Shown: positions 60,709 through 64,000 of the stretch, piece after piece
Layout of the letters: each line of letters starts with the position of its first letter
Position numbering within the stretch: position 1 is the first letter of the stretch
NCBI GenBank assembly: GCA_023387965.1
Contig: JAEWHE010000041.1
Location: forward strand, 124,001 to 188,000
Origin: Bacteroidota bacterium
GTDB taxonomy: Bacteria > Bacteroidota > Bacteroidia > Flavobacteriales > Flavobacteriaceae
Reading direction: 5' to 3'
Length of the DNA stretch: 64,000 nucleotides
Translations under genes and position numbers: made by a program
The notes under the pieces: model-generated
Told to the model about the DNA's origin: nothing
What the model saw: the letters and a program-made list of their open reading frames with translations, nothing else
Database searches by the model: none

Positions 60709-61815
60709 CTAATTACCCTCCGCTTCCTTTACTTTCCTCGGTTTTCTATGCTGAAACCAATGCGTTCGCTCTTCGCCAAATAAATAAGCATACGGTTCGG
60801 TATCAGGACTTAGTTCAAATAATTTTTTGAGAATAGCAATGGTCGGGATAATTAAAATCATACCTACAATTCCCCAAATGGCGCCACCAATCAGCAACCC
60901 TAAAAAGGTGATGAAGGCGTTAAGGTTTACATTGGCTCCGGTGATTTTTGGTGTGAGGTAACTGCCTTCAATCAACTGCACGATGGTGAAAGAAACCGCC
61001 ACAGCTATCGGATAAAATAAACTGTCCTTCGTGAGAAGCGCATAAGCAACCGGGAAGACGGCTCCCAAAAGCGGGCCCAGATAGGGAATGATGTTCAAAA
61101 AACCAGCAATCAATCCGAAGAAAATGGCATGTTTGATTCCGAGTGTGAACAGCACCAAAGTAAGGACAATACCCAAAATTATCATTACTTTTCCAGCCCC
61201 TACAATGTAGTTATAGACAATTTTTCGGATGGAAACAATGTGTTCCAAAAGCACGCGATTGCGTTCGTTGGCAAATACCTTGGTCACAAAAACGGCAAAG
61301 TGATCGCGGTACAACAACATGAAGAAAATAAATACCGGCAGAAGTACTACATCGGAAAGAGTTCCAACAGTTTTCATCAGCAAATCGGAAATTGACATGT
61401 CGCCCGATTCTACCATTTCAATTATTTTTTCCATCTTAAAACCGTTGCCCATTCCAAGGTCTTTTCCAATTGTGTCCTTGACCCACGTATTGATGCTGAT
61501 GGCAAATTCGTTTACATTGTCAACCATATTGGCTTCAATATCGTCCGAAAAACTGCGCAATTGTGAAAATACAAAATAGAGAAATCCCAAAAAGAAAGAC
61601 GAGATTAGTAAAAGCGCGATAAACGCACTAAGAGATCGCGGGATTTTCCAACTTTCAAGTTTGTTGCAAAAGCTTGTCATCAGCATGGCAATGTACCCCG
61701 AAACCATCAGCGGAACCAATATAGTTTTGCCCATAATCATAAAAAAAATAATGATGATGATGAGCATCGAGATAAAAACGGCTTTGATATAACCTGGGAT
61801 TTTCAGTGTAGTCAT
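60709..61815 (-). CDS. AI-2E/PerM family membrane permease
   Basis: This 368-residue protein has about eight membrane spans and the UPF0118 pattern: an N-terminal pair of spans, a polar region with FSDDIEANMVDNVNEF, then FFMLLYRDHF, and the C-terminal PYLGPLLGAVFPVAYALL and QLIEGSYLTPKITG with GLLIGGAIWGIVGM. Members export small molecules or sodium and protons; the family name refers to autoinducer-2 but that substrate is proven only in a few. A soluble C-tail ends in PRKVKEAEGN. It is monocistronic on the minus strand. Confidence 0.88.
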   Translation of the reverse strand: MTTLKIPGYIKAVFISMLIIIIIFFMIMGKTILVPLMVSGYIAMLMTSFCNKLESWKIPRSLSAFIALLLISSFFLGFLYFVFSQLRSFSDDIEANMVDNVNEFAISINTWVKDTIGKDLGMGNGFKMEKIIEMVESGDMSISDLLMKTVGTLSDVVLLPVFIFFMLLYRDHFAVFVTKVFANERNRVLLEHIVSIRKIVYNYIVGAGKVMIILGIVLTLVLFTLGIKHAIFFGLIAGFLNIIPYLGPLLGAVFPVAYALLTKDSLFYPIAVAVSFTIVQLIEGSYLTPKITGANVNLNAFITFLGLLIGGAIWGIVGMILIIPTIAILKKLFELSPDTEPYAYLFGEERTHWFQHRKPRKVKEAEGN

Positions 61816-61902
61816 TTTGGCAAATTGTGAATGTTAAGTGTCGGTTTACTTAAAATTACTAATAAAATTTGCCAAATTATCTAAAGAAAATATTAAAATA
61901 AA

Positions 61903-61934
61903 AAAATCCCAGAACCAAACGGAACCGGGATTTT
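61903..61934 (-). terminator. Terminator of the T9SS type C protein gene
   Basis: AAAATCCC (61903-61910) pairs with GGGATTTT (61927-61934) with a partly paired loop between. On the minus strand a T-run follows. It lies 45 bp beyond the stop at 61979. Confidence 0.75.
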
Positions 61935-61978
61935 CAATTAACAACTTAACTATCTATTTAAAAACAACTTTCAAATTA

Positions 61979-64000
61979 TTATTGTACCAATACTTTTTTA
62001 GAAATTTTTTGTCCTTCTTCTAAAATAATGGTTACTAAAACTACTTGGTTTTTAGCATTTAAACCGGTTGTAGTGTAGGTTGATTGGTTCACGTTAGTAG
62101 CATTTGCCAAAGATTTTCCTAACAAATCAAATACCTGAACCGACTTGATGTTCAACTGATTGGCTTTTACACCAATTTGCGAACCTGAATTATAAACCAC
62201 TACATCGTTCGGCTGGATTGACGGAAGGTCAACTCCTAAAGAAGCGTTTCGGTATCTTATCTCAAAACGGTTGTTGTGCGTTCCTGAAGTGGTGGTAAAT
62301 GTGTATCTTCCTTCTTTTAAATTATGGTACGTTTGGCTGTTTTTGTCAAATAAAAACACATCTTGACCAGCGAACAATCCATCGAAACTTTCCAAACCAA
62401 TGCTGAATTCTCCCGCAGCAGAAGTGTAACCAATTGGTACAATATCTTCGTTAGAAAAAGGTAAGGCACGACCTTGAATGACCAAGTTTTGGTTGTTTAA
62501 CAAACTGTAAATCGCAGTTCCGGAAGCATAAGTTTCGCCATCAAAAGCTTCGTCGGTATCGTTTGTAGCACCTTCAACATAACCTACCAACATTTCGTTA
62601 TAAGCTCCAGCGGCATTTTTTAGGTTCACCCAAATTCTGTGTTTTTCAACTACCGTAGAATCACTTTGTGTCGTATTTCCGGTTCTGTAAAACTGATTAT
62701 TTGATCCGGCAGTTTTTACACGCATTGAATTGTTAAAAGTCAATGTACCATTTTGTTTCGTATCGACAAAAAAGCTTTGTCCAGCAGCAATATTTCCTGA
62801 AGGTTTTGTTCCGCTGCAAGTATCGCAGTTGGTATAATCACCGTTAGAAGTAGAACCTGTTGCGTTGTACGAAATATAATTAGAAGCACTGTATTGGTAA
62901 ATTCCGTTAGCATCTGCTGTAGAACTTACAGGCGTTGCATGCGTCCAGAAATAAAATGTTCCTTTGATCACATTTTTATTAGCGGCATAAAATTGCTCAG
63001 CATTTAAAGCGGAAGGATAAGGATTTCCAACCAAATTCGATTTATCACTTGGCGAAACCGTAACGGCTAAAGTTTTCACTCCGTTGTTAGGAACACCTAC
63101 AAATTTTGTTTCGAAAACCGCAGGAACTGTCAATGAAAAAGATTGAGGAGCTCTTACGATGTAGCCTTTTCCGGTAATCATTTCCTGATTTCCATCTAAA
63201 TGTGTAACCCAACCGTTTGCAGTAGGATTGTAGCTGTAAAATTTATCACGCAAAGTATTTGGTGACAATTGGTTTAGTTTCCAATCTGCCGCTGCAACTG
63301 GCGAAGCCCAATATGTAAAATCATAACGCGTTACCGGAGTAGTGTTTCTCTTAACGGTAATTTTTCCAGAATTTACTGCGTTGTCGTTAATTTGAACCAG
63401 ACTTCCATGATTTTCAACAGTAAATGTAGCAGATGGTGCAACATTCAAATTATCATTAATAGTCAAAGTTTTTCCTGAAACTACTTTAACATTTCCGCTA
63501 TTTACTTTACAAGAACAAATTTGAAGGTCATTGTTAAAAGTGTAATCACCGTTAATTACCACGGCTGCATTTGCCGCATCTGTACTCCAAGTAGTTCCGT
63601 TCCAAACTGCTTCAACTGGAACAAATCTTATTCCTGTATGTGCTGCTCCACCTTGTTCAGCAGTAATGATTTCGATAGTAGAATTTTCGTTTAATTCAAA
63701 AGTTCCGATTATGATGTTAGCGGTTGGACCAGGATTGTAACCTAACTCCTGATGTATTTGATGGTTATTTAATTTAACTCGGATTTGATCATCCCATTTG
63801 TCAGCAATAATCTGGTATTTTCCGCAAGGGAAACCTTTACGTTTGTGAACGGTAACAAAATTATCACGTGCTACGTCACAACCTTGCCATGATGTTGCAG
63901 CCGATGGCGACAAATCTCTGTGCCAGGCAGTTTCGGTGTCAACGTTTAAAGTGTTTTGCGTATAATAACCTCGGTAGTTTTGGATGGCATCTAGGGTTGA
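61979..64000 (-). CDS. T9SS-secreted protein with type C sorting signal, 5'-truncated
   Basis: The frame is open to the right window edge, so the N-terminus is missing; 673 residues are visible. The C-terminal 80 residues (NDVVVYNSGSQIGVKANQLN to KISKKVLVQ) match the type C T9SS sorting signal of Flavobacterium surface proteins. Upstream lies a beta-rich body. One part (about visible residues 150-225) is a parallel beta-like stretch (SGNVKVVSGKTLTINDNLNV). Another contains FTYWASPVAAADWKLNQLSP and GNPYPSALNAEQF, patterns common to large Flavobacterium outer-surface adhesin-like proteins. The visible N-terminal part (NHQIHQELGYNPGP, IIIGTFELN) looks like a separate beta domain. Function: surface protein, role unknown. 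Confidence 0.85.
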   Translation of the reverse strand, partial: STLDAIQNYRGYYTQNTLNVDTETAWHRDLSPSAATSWQGCDVARDNFVTVHKRKGFPCGKYQIIADKWDDQIRVKLNNHQIHQELGYNPGPTANIIIGTFELNENSTIEIITAEQGGAAHTGIRFVPVEAVWNGTTWSTDAANAAVVINGDYTFNNDLQICSCKVNSGNVKVVSGKTLTINDNLNVAPSATFTVENHGSLVQINDNAVNSGKITVKRNTTPVTRYDFTYWASPVAAADWKLNQLSPNTLRDKFYSYNPTANGWVTHLDGNQEMITGKGYIVRAPQSFSLTVPAVFETKFVGVPNNGVKTLAVTVSPSDKSNLVGNPYPSALNAEQFYAANKNVIKGTFYFWTHATPVSSTADANGIYQYSASNYISYNATGSTSNGDYTNCDTCSGTKPSGNIAAGQSFFVDTKQNGTLTFNNSMRVKTAGSNNQFYRTGNTTQSDSTVVEKHRIWVNLKNAAGAYNEMLVGYVEGATNDTDEAFDGETYASGTAIYSLLNNQNLVIQGRALPFSNEDIVPIGYTSAAGEFSIGLESFDGLFAGQDVFLFDKNSQTYHNLKEGRYTFTTTSGTHNNRFEIRYRNASLGVDLPSIQPNDVVVYNSGSQIGVKANQLNIKSVQVFDLLGKSLANATNVNQSTYTTTGLNAKNQVVLVTIILEEGQKISKKVLVQ

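Overview
This window is chromosomal DNA from a member of the Bacteroidota, most probably Flavobacteriaceae and close to Flavobacterium. The evidence is low GC, genes without Shine-Dalgarno sites, promoters with a TAnnTTTG -7 element, type IX secretion C-terminal sorting domains, a SusC/SusD pair with a one-protein hybrid two-component regulator, lipoproteins with acidic residues after the lipobox Cys, a fused OlsF-type acyltransferase and a DUF4286 protein. I see no phage, integrase or intact transposase.

Layout. 1-3.2 kb: 3' end of an epimerase-type threonine dehydrogenase, an NTF2-like secreted protein, a GT9 glycosyltransferase and a small lipoprotein. 3.3-11 kb: two divergent units. One is a four-gene operon (small protein, multi-span membrane protein, histidine kinase, LuxR-type regulator). 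The other is a three-gene cassette of two large unrecognised proteins and a GH46-like hydrolase with no signal peptide. A tRNA-Asn and rseP follow.

12.7-39.2 kb is one large polysaccharide utilisation locus aimed at a glucuronate-containing glycan. The minus-strand arm holds a T9SS-sorted carbohydrate-binding protein, an ExuT-like hexuronate permease, a clan GH-A hydrolase, a GH3 beta-glucosidase and a PKD/CBM6 lipoprotein. The plus-strand arm holds the glucuronate pathway to pyruvate and glyceraldehyde-3-phosphate (UxaC, SDR mannonate oxidoreductase, UxuA, KdgK, Eda), an extra Gfo/Idh/MocA oxidoreductase, the hybrid regulator, SusC, SusD, a GH2 beta-glucuronidase and a GH5 lipoprotein. Five promoters in this locus share a previously unlabelled direct repeat: two ACCC-type half-sites mostly 22-23 bp apart, ending 19-22 bp before the -7 element. 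I propose these as the hybrid regulator's operators.

39.3-52.9 kb is mostly redox and housekeeping: an old yellow enzyme, a second MocA oxidoreductase, an aldo/keto reductase, a cupin, an MFS permease, a T9SS M1 peptidase, serS, a TPR protein, DUF4286, rsmA and mgtE. 52.9-54.7 kb is an accessory hot spot with several repeat families, a secreted hypothetical protein and a self-inhibited class III Fic protein. 54.7-64 kb holds a hydroxyacid dehydrogenase/VOC fusion, a DUF805 protein, OlsF, exonuclease III, an OmpA-type lipoprotein, an AI-2E family permease and a truncated T9SS type C protein. A perfect 46-bp palindrome (59420-59465) and a 21-bp tandem repeat (60565-60648) also lie here.
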